From an uncultured Oscillospiraceae bacterium (GTDB lineage: Bacteria > Bacillota > Clostridia > Oscillospirales > Oscillospiraceae): a stretch of 33,617 nucleotides of DNA. The position numbers were made by a program, and so were the translations under genes. The stretch's first letter is position 1. The number at the start of each line of letters is the position of its first letter. The stretch lies in NCBI GenBank assembly GCA_947629795.1, contig CANRFC010000033.1, positions 1 to 33,617 of the forward strand. The letters run 5' to 3'. Below, piece after piece: positions 7,412-15,710 of the stretch. The notes below the pieces were generated by a model. That model searched no databases, was not told the DNA's origin, and worked only from the letters and a program-made list of their open reading frames with translations.

Positions 7412-9313
7412 ATGCTGTTTAAGACCACTCCCGAGCATGAAGCGTTCCGGGCCCAGATCCGCGCCTTTGCAGAGACGGAGGTCAAGCCCTACACCTTCCT
7501 CTGGGACAAGGAAAACCACTTCCCCCGTGAGGTGGTGGAAAAGATGGCCGCCAACGGCTGGATGGGCCTGCCCTACCCCAAGGAGTACGGCGGCGCCGGC
7601 CTGGACGTGATGAGCTACGCCATCGCCGTGGAGGAGCTCTCCCGGGTGGACGGCGGCACCGGCGTCATCCTCTCGGCCCACGTGTCCCTGGGCTCCTGGC
7701 CCATCTTCGCCTTCGGCACCGAGGAGCAGAAGCAAAAGTACTTAGTCCCCCTGGCCAAGGGCGAGAAGATCGGCGCCTTCGGCCTCACCGAGCCCAACGC
7801 CGGCTCCGACGCCGGCGGTACCGAGACCACCGCCGTGCTGAACGGGGACCACTACGTCCTCAACGGGGAGAAGATCTTCATCACCAACGGCGGCGAGGCC
7901 GACACCTACGTGGTCTTCGCCGTCACCACCCCCGGCATCGGCACCCGGGGCATCTCCGCTTTTATTGTGGAAAAGGGCTGGAAGGGCTTTGAATTCGGCG
8001 ACCATTATGATAAAATGGGGATCAGGTCCTCCGCCACCGCCCAGCTCCTCTTCAACGACGTGATCGTGCCCAAGGAGAACCTGCTGGGCAAGGAGGGCGA
8101 GGGCTTCAAGATCGCCATGGCCACCCTGGATGGCGGCCGCATCGGCATCGCCTCCCAGGCCCTGGGCATCGCCCAGGGGGCCTACGAGTCCGCCGTGGAG
8201 TACGCCAAGGAGCGGGTCCAGTTCGGCAAGCCCATCGCCTTCCAGCAGGCCCTGTCCTTCAAGATCGCCGACATGGCCACCAAGCTGCGCTGCGCCCGGA
8301 TGCTGGTCTACTCCGCCGCCGAGCTGAAGGAAGCCCATGAGCCCTACGCCTCCGAGGCCGCCATGGCCAAGATGTACGCCTCCGACATCGCCCTGGAGGT
8401 CACCAATGACGCCCTCCAGATCTACGGCGGCAACGGCTACCTCAAGGGCATGGACGTGGAGCGCGCCTATCGGGACGCCAAGATCACCACCATCTACGAG
8501 GGGACCAACGAGATCCAGCGGGTGGTCATCTCCGCCGGCATCCTGGGCAAGCCCCCCAAGGCCGCCAAGGCGGCCGCCGCTGCCGCTCCCGCCGGCAATG
8601 TCACCGGTGCCCGGAAAAAGCAGATCTGGAAGGGCGGCGACGCCAAGGAGATGGTGGACGCCCTGGTGGCCGACCTGAAGAAGGACGGCTACGACTTCAC
8701 CGTGGGCATCCCCGCCGACACCCCCATCACCAAGGCTGAGCGTGTGGTCTCCGCCGGCAAGGGCATCGGGGACAAGGCCAACATGAAGCTCATCGAGGAC
8801 CTGGCCAAGGCCGCCGGCGCCGCCATCGGCTCCTCCCGCCCGGTGGCCGAGACCCTGCGGTATGTGCCCATCGAGCGCTATGTGGGCATGTCCGGCCAGA
8901 AGTTCATGGGCAACCTGTACATCGCCTGCGGCATCTCCGGCGCCGTCCAGCACCTGAAGGGCATCAAGGACGCCGCCACCATCGTGGCCATCAACAAGAA
9001 CGCCAACGCCCCCATCTTCAAGAACTGCGACTACGGCATCGTGGGCGACGTGAAGGTCATCCTGCCCCTGCTGGCCCAGGCCCTGGGCATGGAGGACAAG
9101 AAGCCCGCGCCTCCCATGGTGAAGATGAAGCGGGCCACTCCCAAGAAGGAGAAGAAGTCCGTCAAGGTCTGCCTGGGCTGCGGCTTCGAGTACGACCCCG
9201 CCAAGGGTGACCCGGAGAACGGCATCGCCCCCGGCACTCCCTTCGACAAGCTCCCCGAGGACTGGGTCTGCCCCGAGTGCGCCGAGCCCAAGGATTCGTT
9301 CATCGAAGGCTGA
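7412..9313 (+). CDS. Acyl-CoA dehydrogenase / ETF-alpha C-domain / rubredoxin fusion (butyryl-CoA dehydrogenase type)
   Basis: 633 residues in three parts. Residues 1-~380 are a complete short-chain acyl-CoA dehydrogenase: FAD/substrate motifs [13 protein letters not shown] and [10 protein letters not shown], and the catalytic base Glu363 in [10 protein letters not shown]. An Ala/Pro-rich linker (381-~400) leads to residues ~405-560, which match the FAD-binding C-terminal domain of ETF alpha ([35 protein letters not shown]); the ETF-alpha N-domain is absent. Residues ~583-633 are a rubredoxin with C587, C590, C620 and C623. The fusion would pass electrons between acyl-CoA, two flavins and an iron centre in one chain, probably crotonyl-CoA/butyryl-CoA interconversion in butyrate metabolism. 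The partner ETF-beta is not in the window. AGGAGG lies upstream of the ATG, and the gene has its own promoter. Confidence 0.93.
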   Translation: MLFKTTPEHEAFRAQIRAFAETEVKPYTFLWDKENHFPREVVEKMAANGWMGLPYPKEYGGAGLDVMSYAIAVEELSRVDGGTGVILSAHVSLGSWPIFAFGTEEQKQKYLVPLAKGEKIGAFGLTEPNAGSDAGGTETTAVLNGDHYVLNGEKIFITNGGEADTYVVFAVTTPGIGTRGISAFIVEKGWKGFEFGDHYDKMGIRSSATAQLLFNDVIVPKENLLGKEGEGFKIAMATLDGGRIGIASQALGIAQGAYESAVEYAKERVQFGKPIAFQQALSFKIADMATKLRCARMLVYSAAELKEAHEPYASEAAMAKMYASDIALEVTNDALQIYGGNGYLKGMDVERAYRDAKITTIYEGTNEIQRVVISAGILGKPPKAAKAAAAAAPAGNVTGARKKQIWKGGDAKEMVDALVADLKKDGYDFTVGIPADTPITKAERVVSAGKGIGDKANMKLIEDLAKAAGAAIGSSRPVAETLRYVPIERYVGMSGQKFMGNLYIACGISGAVQHLKGIKDAATIVAINKNANAPIFKNCDYGIVGDVKVILPLLAQALGMEDKKPAPPMVKMKRATPKKEKKSVKVCLGCGFEYDPAKGDPENGIAPGTPFDKLPEDWVCPECAEPKDSFIEG

Positions 9314-9341
9314 CCTACTTTCTTTTGAAAAAGAAAGTAGG
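9314..9341. repeat. Hairpin CCTACTTTCTT / AAGAAAGTAGG, possible dispersed repeat
   Basis: Starts immediately after the stop codon. An 11-13 bp perfect inverted repeat with a very small loop is followed by GCAAAGAAAACTTT rather than a T-run. I recall similar CTACTTTCTTT...AAAGAAAGTAG hairpins scattered in gut Firmicute genomes, but cannot check. It may act as an mRNA 3' stabiliser or weak terminator between this gene and the flavodiiron gene. Confidence 0.55.
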
Positions 9342-9430
9342 CAAAGAAAACTTTAAACTATTTTCCTTTTCCGGAAGATAGCGCATTCTGAGAACCACCT
9401 CAAGAAGCCCAAAAAGGAGGAATAAAGTAT

Positions 9431-10648
9431 ATGCACTGTGTAAGAAAGGTCACTGACGATCTCTATTGGGTGGGCGCCAACGACCACCGGCTCCACCTGT
9501 TTGAGAACATCCACCCCATTCCCCAGGGGGTCTCCTACAACTCCTACCTGCTCCTGGATAAGCAGACCGTCCTGTTCGACACCATCGACTGGTCCTCCTG
9601 CCGCCAGCTTTTGGAGAATGTGGAGTACCTGCTGGGCGACCGCCCCCTGGACGTGCTGGTCATCAACCACCTGGAGCCCGACCACGGCGCCTCCATGGAG
9701 GAGATCCTCATCCGCTGGCCCAAGGTGAAGGTCATCGCCTCCGCCAAGTGCTACATGCTCATGCGCCAGTTCGGCTTCCATCTGGACGGCCATGAGTGCG
9801 TGGAGGTCAAGGAGGGCGACACCGCCACCTTCGGCAAGCACACCGTCACCTTCATCGCCGCCCCCATGGTCCACTGGCCCGAGGTGCTCATGACCTTCGA
9901 CACCACCAACGGCGTGCTCTTCGCCGCCGACGCCTTTGGTTCCTTCATTGCCCTGGACGGCAAGCTCTTCAACGATGAGGTGAACTTCGACCGGGACTGG
10001 ATCGACGAGGCGAGACGGTACTACACCAACATCGTGGGCAAGTACGGCCCCCAGGTCCAGGCGGTGCTGAAGAAGGCCGCCGGCATCGTGGACCAGATCA
10101 AGTTCATCTGCCCCCTCCACGGGCCTGTATGGCGCAATGACTTCGGCTATCTGCTGGACAAATACCAGCACTGGGCCACCTACACCCCCGAGGACAAGAC
10201 GGTGATGATCGCCTACGCCTCCATGTACGGCAACACCGAGTCCGCCGCCCAGGCCCTGGCCGCCCGGCTGGTAGAGAAGGGCGTGAAGGGCGTGGTGGTC
10301 TACGATGTGTCCAACACCCACGTCTCCACCCTCATCTCCGAGGCCTTCCGGTGCAGCCACATCGTGCTGGCCAGCGTCACCTACAACCTGGGTATCTACC
10401 CGGTGATGGCCAACTTCCTCCACGACATGAAGGCCCTGAACCTCCAGAACCGGACCTTCGCCATCATGGAGAACGGGTCCTGGGCCTGCAAGTCCGGGGA
10501 CCTGATGCAGAAGTTCCTGGACGAGGAGCTCAAGGGCATGACCGTCCTCAATGAGCGGGTAAGCATGGCCTCTCACCTGGGAGAGGGCAAAGCCGACGAG
10601 CTGGAGGCCCTGGCCGACGCCTTGGTGGACAGCCTGGCGGGCAAGTGA
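9431..10648 (+). CDS. fprA: Flavodiiron protein (FprA-type A flavoprotein)
   Basis: 405 residues. Residues 1-~250 are a beta-lactamase-fold diiron domain with the ligand set H80-x-E82-x-D84-H85 (HLEPDH), H148 (MVHWPE), D167 and H230 (PLHG). Residues ~256-405 are a flavodoxin domain with the FMN loop ASMYGNTE (263-270). These enzymes reduce O2 (and sometimes NO) to water in strict anaerobes, taking electrons from rubredoxin. No C-terminal rubredoxin is fused, so the stand-alone rubredoxin at 2177-2332 is a plausible donor. AGGAGG lies 10 nt before the ATG. It lies 117 nt downstream of the fusion gene with a hairpin between; co-transcription is possible. Confidence 0.95.
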   Translation: MHCVRKVTDDLYWVGANDHRLHLFENIHPIPQGVSYNSYLLLDKQTVLFDTIDWSSCRQLLENVEYLLGDRPLDVLVINHLEPDHGASMEEILIRWPKVKVIASAKCYMLMRQFGFHLDGHECVEVKEGDTATFGKHTVTFIAAPMVHWPEVLMTFDTTNGVLFAADAFGSFIALDGKLFNDEVNFDRDWIDEARRYYTNIVGKYGPQVQAVLKKAAGIVDQIKFICPLHGPVWRNDFGYLLDKYQHWATYTPEDKTVMIAYASMYGNTESAAQALAARLVEKGVKGVVVYDVSNTHVSTLISEAFRCSHIVLASVTYNLGIYPVMANFLHDMKALNLQNRTFAIMENGSWACKSGDLMQKFLDEELKGMTVLNERVSMASHLGEGKADELEALADALVDSLAGK

Positions 10649-10662
10649 CCCCACGTAAAAAG

Positions 10663-10711
10663 CCACAAAAGAGGAGCGCCGCGGCGGCGCTCCTCTTTTT
10701 GTGGACTTTTT
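10663..10711. terminator. Bidirectional rho-independent terminator
   Basis: A long stem CCACAAAAGAGGAGCGCC / GGCGCTCCTCTTTTTGTGG (10663-10704) with one bulge and loop GCGGC, followed by ACTTTTTT. It separates the convergent flavodiiron and HAD genes. Confidence 0.88.
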
Positions 10712-11473
10712 TCAAGCGATCCGGGCCTTCAGGAGGTCCCGCAGGATGGGGTAGACATCGTAAATGTCCTCCACCATGTAGTCGGGCTCAAACTCCCGCC
10801 GGATCCCCTGGTCCTTCATCTTGGTGAGCTGGGAGCAGATCTGGATGGCCTTGGCGAAACCCGCCCGCTTGGAGCCGATGATGTCCCGGGAGACCGTGTC
10901 CCCCACATAGACGCACTCCTCGGGCTTGGACTGGATCTGCCGCAGGGCCACCTGGAAGATGTCCGGGGCAGGCTTGCGCATCCCAGTGACCGAGGAGAGG
11001 GTCACATCCTGGAAATAGTCCCGGATGCCGTACTCCTCCAGGATGTCGAAGACCTGATAGAGGGCGGCGGTGTTGCTGATGATGCCCAGCTTCAGCCCCA
11101 TGCCCTTCAGGCCCTCCAGCATCTCGGCCACCCGGGGCCGCAGGGCGCGGTGATAGTGGGTGACCTCCCACATGTGGGCGATCTCCTCGCAGTGGGGCTC
11201 CAAAAGCTTGGGGTCAAAGTGGAAGTCCTCCAGCACATAGTCCCGCCAGATGGGAATGGGCTTGAGCTCCACGTCCCTGGCGTCCCGGTACTCCCCGTAG
11301 CGGACCCAGCCGGCGTCCACCCGCTCCTTGAGTTCCTCATAGGGCACCTTCGGGTCCAGGCCATAGCTTTTCAGCATGGCCTGGAGCTTCTCAATGGCCT
11401 CCCGCTCCGAGCGGTCATCCACGAAGATATCCTCCAGGGTGCCGCCCATATCGAATAAGACTGATGTGATCAA
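10712..11473 (-). CDS. HAD-family hydrolase
   Basis: 253 residues from a TTG start at 11473, supported by GGGAGG 8 nt upstream; the first residues after it, ITSVLFDMGGTLE, are the HAD motif I. Nucleophile Asp8 is present, but the usual second acid of DxD is Gly (DMGGT), a known variant that may change or weaken phosphatase activity. Motif II is IISNTA, motif III the Lys in RKPAPDIF, motif IV YVGDTVSRDIIGSKRAG. The long helical cap between motifs I and II is type C1. Substrate unknown; likely a small phosphorylated metabolite. It is the last gene of a tightly packed operon, 5 nt after the beta-lactamase-fold gene. Confidence 0.85.
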   Translation of the reverse strand: MITSVLFDMGGTLEDIFVDDRSEREAIEKLQAMLKSYGLDPKVPYEELKERVDAGWVRYGEYRDARDVELKPIPIWRDYVLEDFHFDPKLLEPHCEEIAHMWEVTHYHRALRPRVAEMLEGLKGMGLKLGIISNTAALYQVFDILEEYGIRDYFQDVTLSSVTGMRKPAPDIFQVALRQIQSKPEECVYVGDTVSRDIIGSKRAGFAKAIQICSQLTKMKDQGIRREFEPDYMVEDIYDVYPILRDLLKARIA

Positions 11474-11478
11474 AATAT

Positions 11479-12432
11479 CTACCTCCCACCGCCTGCGCGG
11501 CTTTCGGGGGCAATGATTTCCCCATTGTTTTTGATTGTGAGATCCACCGATCTCCAGCAGGGGCTTCCATCATAGGAATCGGTAAAGCAGACCCGGGTCC
11601 CCTGCTCTCTCAGCAGTTCCAGGGTCCATTGGGAGGGGCGGTCCTTCTTCGGGTCATATTCCGACCCGCAGGAGATCACCGCCCAGGAGGGCTTCAGCTC
11701 CCGGACCAGTCCGGGGGTTAAAGCCTTGGCGTCCCCATGGTGGGGGACCTTAAGCACATCGCACGGAGAGACGGGTCTCCCCTTCCAGTTTTCGCCGTAG
11801 CAGTCTCCCCCCAACTCCACCCTACGGCCGGCATAGGTCAGCCGCAGGCGGAGGGAATTGGGGTTCCGGGACTTGGACGCCCAGTACTTCACCCCATCCG
11901 GCACGGTCTCCCCCCGCAGCATGGCGTTCCAGACCAGGCGCTGGGCCTGGTTCACGCCGGCGTTAGGGCAGATGAGATCCATCCCCAGTCCCCCGGTCAG
12001 GCAAAGGCCCTCCACCGTGTCCTCCACGGGACAGAGCCGACAGCCCTTCCCCTTCAGCCTTTTCACCGTCTCTGCCCAGCGGTTCAGGCACTGGGCCAGG
12101 CCCCGGACGGTCTTCTGGTCCTCCGGGTCCTCAAAAGCCCGCAGTCCCGGCGTGTCGGGGAAAAAGCCGGAATAGAGCTTGTCGATGCGGACCTCCTCCA
12201 TCAGGGCGGCGAGGCCGCCGAAGTGGTCCTCGTGCAGATGGGTCACCACCAGGACGTCGATATGTCCGATCCCCCGCTCCCGCAGGTGCCGGGCCACTGT
12301 CCGGCGCATGGAATCCGGGGCCGGGTCCACATTTTCCTTACCGCAGTCCACCAGCAGACGAAAATCGTGGTCCCTGTCCTCTGCCAGGATGGCGTCCCCA
12401 TCCCCCACGTTCAAAAAATGAAGCTCCAGCAT
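11479..12432 (-). CDS. ComEC/Rec2-like metallo-beta-lactamase-fold hydrolase
   Basis: 317 residues. The start at 12432 (MLELHFLNVGDGDAILAE) matches the family N-terminus, with GAGAGAAGG overlapping the end of the previous gene; a longer upstream frame runs through that gene and is rejected. Metal-binding THLHEDHFGG gives H65, H67, D69 and H70; later ligands are in GGDCYGENW and KVPHHGDAKAL. The sequence resembles the soluble C-terminal domain of ComEC, which is thought to degrade DNA during uptake, but here it is free-standing with no ComEC channel nearby. Substrate is unknown. It lies between a membrane protein gene (7 nt gap) and the HAD gene. Confidence 0.82.
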   Translation of the reverse strand: MLELHFLNVGDGDAILAEDRDHDFRLLVDCGKENVDPAPDSMRRTVARHLRERGIGHIDVLVVTHLHEDHFGGLAALMEEVRIDKLYSGFFPDTPGLRAFEDPEDQKTVRGLAQCLNRWAETVKRLKGKGCRLCPVEDTVEGLCLTGGLGMDLICPNAGVNQAQRLVWNAMLRGETVPDGVKYWASKSRNPNSLRLRLTYAGRRVELGGDCYGENWKGRPVSPCDVLKVPHHGDAKALTPGLVRELKPSWAVISCGSEYDPKKDRPSQWTLELLREQGTRVCFTDSYDGSPCWRSVDLTIKNNGEIIAPESRAGGGR

Positions 12433-12439
12433 CCTTCTC

Positions 12440-13030
12440 TCACCGCCGCTCGGTGTACTTCTTCCAGGCGGGCTTTTCCTCTGTCTCCCGGACAGGAGGC
12501 ACATAGTCCTTCCGATAGAGCAGATAGGTGACGACAAGGCCCATGGCCACGGGAATGGCGGCAAACCAGAGGACGAACACCAGCATGACCCGGATGGTCT
12601 CCCAGTCCCTGAGCATGAAGCACAAGGTGATGACGGCCGCCACGATGTAGAGGGCCAGCCAGATGTGGGTGCCAAAAGCCAGGCGCTTGTCGGGCAGCAG
12701 GACATGGAGCAGCGCGCTGAGGGCCGACCCCGCCGCTCCCACAATGAGGGAGATGACCAGGTTACCCCAAAAGGCCGGCATGGCAGTGGCCAGCGACATG
12801 GCCACCCCCTCGATGACGAAGTAAAAGCCGGCAATGTAGAGCCCCACAAATACAAAGCTCAGGCAGAAGGTGTAGATGAGGAAGCCGCTCTTGGGCTTAC
12901 CGTCCTCGGTGAAGAGAAAGGTCTTCCAAAAGCCCTCCTCCCGCTTCTTCCACTTGGCCTTGCGGGCCTTTTTCCGCTCTTCCCGCTCCAGATCTCCCAC
13001 CTTTTGGTAGAAGTCATTTTGTTTGTCCAT
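12440..13030 (-). CDS. Conserved membrane protein of unknown function
   Basis: 196 residues with a highly charged N-terminus (residues ~15-32, EREERKKARKAKWKKREE), probably cytoplasmic, then about five hydrophobic segments: ~48-72, ~78-105, ~118-138 and ~145-170 are clearest. The C-terminus is again charged (YRKDY...KKYTERR). I do not recognise a family or catalytic residues. It is the first gene of the operon with the beta-lactamase-fold and HAD genes, which suggests a shared job at the membrane, but no function can be given. Confidence 0.75.
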   Translation of the reverse strand: MDKQNDFYQKVGDLEREERKKARKAKWKKREEGFWKTFLFTEDGKPKSGFLIYTFCLSFVFVGLYIAGFYFVIEGVAMSLATAMPAFWGNLVISLIVGAAGSALSALLHVLLPDKRLAFGTHIWLALYIVAAVITLCFMLRDWETIRVMLVFVLWFAAIPVAMGLVVTYLLYRKDYVPPVRETEEKPAWKKYTERR

Positions 13031-13056
13031 GCCGCCCTCCTGTGGTCATCGTCACC

Positions 13057-13098
13057 AAGAAAAGCCCCGCGGGGCGGGTCTCAGCTCGCCCCGCGGGG
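13057..13098 (-). terminator. Terminator of the ABC importer operon
   Basis: A perfect 12-bp stem CCCCGCGGGGCG / CGCCCCGCGGGG (13065-13098) with a 10-nt loop; on the minus strand it is followed by CTTTTCTT. It lies 49 nt past the binding-protein stop. Confidence 0.82.
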
Positions 13099-13146
13099 AG
13101 TTTATATGCCTGGGTCTTCGAAACGGGTCATCCTCCGAGGGCCTGC

Positions 13147-14466
13147 TTACTTGGTGTAGGGGCTGACGCTCAGCCAGTAGGTCCACAGGTCCTGGGTATC
13201 ACGGAAGATGTTGTTGATGGCAGCCAGATCGGGCTCGATGGCGCCGCAGTCGGCCAGGGACACGGGGTTCCAGTCGCCCTCCACGTCAGAGCGCACAGGC
13301 CAGTTGCCCTCCTTGGAGAAGGGCTTCAGGCCGCCGGACTCGCCATCGGCGCCGCCGGTGACCCAGCGGATGAACAGACGGGCGCCAGCGGGGTGCTTGC
13401 AGCCCTCCACCACGTACAGGTACTCGCAGTTCTCCAGGCCGGTGTAGGGAGCCAGGTTGGTCAGCCAGGCAATGTTGTAGCCGGACTCGTCCCGGTTGCC
13501 GATCTTGCCGCCGGAGGCCAGAGCCAGGGCGGGATCGTCCTTGGTGGAGTTGTGGACGGCCTGGACCAGCTCATCACCGTCGCCGATGAAGGTCATCTGC
13601 ATCTGGCTGAAGCGCCACATATACTCCAGGCCGGCGTTGTTCTCAGGCACGTCGAAGCCGAAGCCGGAGCCATCGTAAGTATACTCCAGATCGGTGCCGT
13701 AGAGGTCCTTATAGGCCTGCTCCATCTGGTCGGCGTTGACCACGAAGGAGGCAAACAGGGACAGGTACGCAGTCTCGGTGCCGATCTCCTTGGTGAACAG
13801 GCGGTACTTCTGGGAGCCATCGTCGTTCTTCTCAATGATCTGCCACCAGTTGGTCACAGGCTGCTCATCGGGATAGGCCTCGGTATTATAATACCAGAAA
13901 GACTGGGAGGCGTAAAGGGGGTAACCGAAACGAAGCACATCCTCGTCGATCTTCTCGGAGATGTCCCGGGGATAGAAGGCGGAGCAGATGCCCTGCTCAT
14001 AGTAGTCAAAGAACACGTTGCCGTTGACGTCCTTGGCCTGGAGCACATCGCCCAGGATGGTGCCGGAGTCCACCTCCAGCTTGCACTTGTCCAGGACCTC
14101 ATCCTGGTCCATGTCCAGAATGGAGATGTCCAGGTCGGGATAGGTCTCCAGCCACTTGTCCTCATTCTTGAGCATCTTGGAGGAGGTAGCGTAGATGTTG
14201 ATGGGGCCCTCCTTGGCCACTTCTTCCTTGGCCAGCTCGTAGAGCTCCTCGTCGGTCATGTCGCTCCACTCGTCATAGATGGGACCGAAGAACTCGGACT
14301 TGGTCACATCCACGGTCTCCTCGGGGGGAGCCTCGCTCTCCGCCACAGGCTCACTGCCCTTTTCGGGGTCGGGAGCCTTGCTCTCAGCGGCGCCGCCGCC
14401 GCAGGCCGCCAGGCCCAGGATCATGGAGCCCGCCAGCAGAAGGGATAAGAGTCGATTCCTTTTCAT
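13147..14466 (-). CDS. ABC importer substrate-binding lipoprotein
   Basis: 439 residues. The N-terminus MKRNRLLSLLLAGSMILGLA leads to a lipobox ending at Cys22, so it is a lipid-anchored surface protein. An acidic, Pro/Glu-rich linker (~25-55) precedes a two-lobed periplasmic-binding-protein fold of the class that includes Fe3+, organophosphate and sugar-phosphate binders. Two Tyr residues in a row, as in iron binders, occur only in FWYYNTEAYP and FFDYYEQG, so iron cannot be asserted. It is the last gene of the operon, 100 nt after the ATPase; that gap holds a short GC hairpin (~14535-14557) that might protect or raise this mRNA segment. Substrate unknown. Confidence 0.85.
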   Translation of the reverse strand: MKRNRLLSLLLAGSMILGLAACGGGAAESKAPDPEKGSEPVAESEAPPEETVDVTKSEFFGPIYDEWSDMTDEELYELAKEEVAKEGPINIYATSSKMLKNEDKWLETYPDLDISILDMDQDEVLDKCKLEVDSGTILGDVLQAKDVNGNVFFDYYEQGICSAFYPRDISEKIDEDVLRFGYPLYASQSFWYYNTEAYPDEQPVTNWWQIIEKNDDGSQKYRLFTKEIGTETAYLSLFASFVVNADQMEQAYKDLYGTDLEYTYDGSGFGFDVPENNAGLEYMWRFSQMQMTFIGDGDELVQAVHNSTKDDPALALASGGKIGNRDESGYNIAWLTNLAPYTGLENCEYLYVVEGCKHPAGARLFIRWVTGGADGESGGLKPFSKEGNWPVRSDVEGDWNPVSLADCGAIEPDLAAINNIFRDTQDLWTYWLSVSPYTK

Positions 14467-14566
14467 GTTCCAGATCTCCTTTCAAAATGGTGGTTCTCTC
14501 TATGGGATCGCCAGGGGTACGGAGCACTCTATTTCAGCGCCGCTGACCGCGGCGGCAGAAAACGGA

Positions 14567-15685
14567 TCAGTAGGCCCTCTTGATCAGGCGGGTGCTTTCG
14601 GCATTGTAGATGTTGATCTTCTCATGGGGGATGTGGATATAGACGGTCTGGTCCATATCGTAGCTGGTCAGGCCGATCTGCTTGGAGAGGAAATCGCTCT
14701 CGCCGGCCCGGAGAGACACCAGAGTCTCGGACCCTGCGAACTGGTTGGCGTAGACCTTCACCGCCAGGCTGTCCTCCACCGACTGGGTGGTGATCTGGAC
14801 CTGCTCAGGCCGGACGCCCAGCACGCAGGGGAAGACGCCCTCGGGAATGGGCTCGTCGGTCATGTCAGAGCCGGGGAAGACGTAGTCGCCCAGCTCGCTG
14901 GTGACATGGAGGTCTCCGCCCTTCATCTCGGCGGTGCCCTCCAGCAGGTTGATACGGGGGTTGCCGATGAAGTCGGCGGCCTGAAGGTCGATGGGATTCA
15001 TGTACAGCTCCAGGGGGGTGGCCACCTGGCTGAGCTCGCCGGCCTTAAAGAGGGCGATCTTGGTGGACATGGTCAGGGCCTCGGTCTGATCGTGGGTGAC
15101 GTAGATGACCGTGGTACCCAGCTCGTGGTGGATGCGCTGGAGCTCGGAGCGCATGTCGATACGCAGGCGGGCGTCCAGGTTGGACAGGGGCTCATCCAGC
15201 AGGAGGAGCTTGGGGTTGGAGGCCACGGCCCGGGCAATGGCCACCCGCTGCTGCTGGCCGCCGGAGAGCTCGTTGGGATAGCGGTCGATGTACTCCTGGA
15301 TGCGCATCATGCGCAGGGACTCCTGGAGGCGCTTCTCGATCTCCTCCTTGGGCAGCTTCTGGATCTTCAGGCCGAAGGAGATGTTCTCCCGCACCGTCAT
15401 GTGGGGCCACAGGGCGTAGGACTGGAAGACCAGGTTCAGTCCCCGCTTGCTGGGCTCGGCATAGTAGGCGGTCTCGGCGTTGATCATCTCCACGCCGTCA
15501 ATGGTCATGATGCCGTTCTGGGGCTTCTCCAGGCCGGAGACCACACGCAGGGTGGTGGTCTTGCCGCAGCCCGAGGGGCCCAGCAGAGTCATGAAGTCGC
15601 CGTCCTCGATGGTGAGGTTGATATCCCGCAGGACGTGGTTGTCGCCGTAGAATTTGTCGATATGTTTCAGTTCGATCTTACTCAT
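14567..15685 (-). CDS. ABC importer ATP-binding protein
   Basis: 372 residues. Walker [10 protein letters not shown] (~37-45), Q-loop in [14 protein letters not shown] signature [14 protein letters not shown], Walker [14 protein letters not shown] and switch His in VTHDQTEA are all intact. Residues ~240-372 form a TOBE-like regulatory domain, as in PotA/FbpC/UgpC ATPases. It drives uptake through the fused permease encoded 25 nt upstream. The start is supported by an AAGGAAGGGATG site. Confidence 0.93.
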   Translation of the reverse strand: MSKIELKHIDKFYGDNHVLRDINLTIEDGDFMTLLGPSGCGKTTTLRVVSGLEKPQNGIMTIDGVEMINAETAYYAEPSKRGLNLVFQSYALWPHMTVRENISFGLKIQKLPKEEIEKRLQESLRMMRIQEYIDRYPNELSGGQQQRVAIARAVASNPKLLLLDEPLSNLDARLRIDMRSELQRIHHELGTTVIYVTHDQTEALTMSTKIALFKAGELSQVATPLELYMNPIDLQAADFIGNPRINLLEGTAEMKGGDLHVTSELGDYVFPGSDMTDEPIPEGVFPCVLGVRPEQVQITTQSVEDSLAVKVYANQFAGSETLVSLRAGESDFLSKQIGLTSYDMDQTVYIHIPHEKINIYNAESTRLIKRAY

Positions 15686-15710
15686 ATTCGTTCATCCCTT
15701 CCTTTCTCTG

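Noticed and set aside
14535-14557. Terminator between the ABC ATPase and binding-protein genes
   Set aside because: A short GC hairpin is present but no T-run follows; at most it affects mRNA processing.
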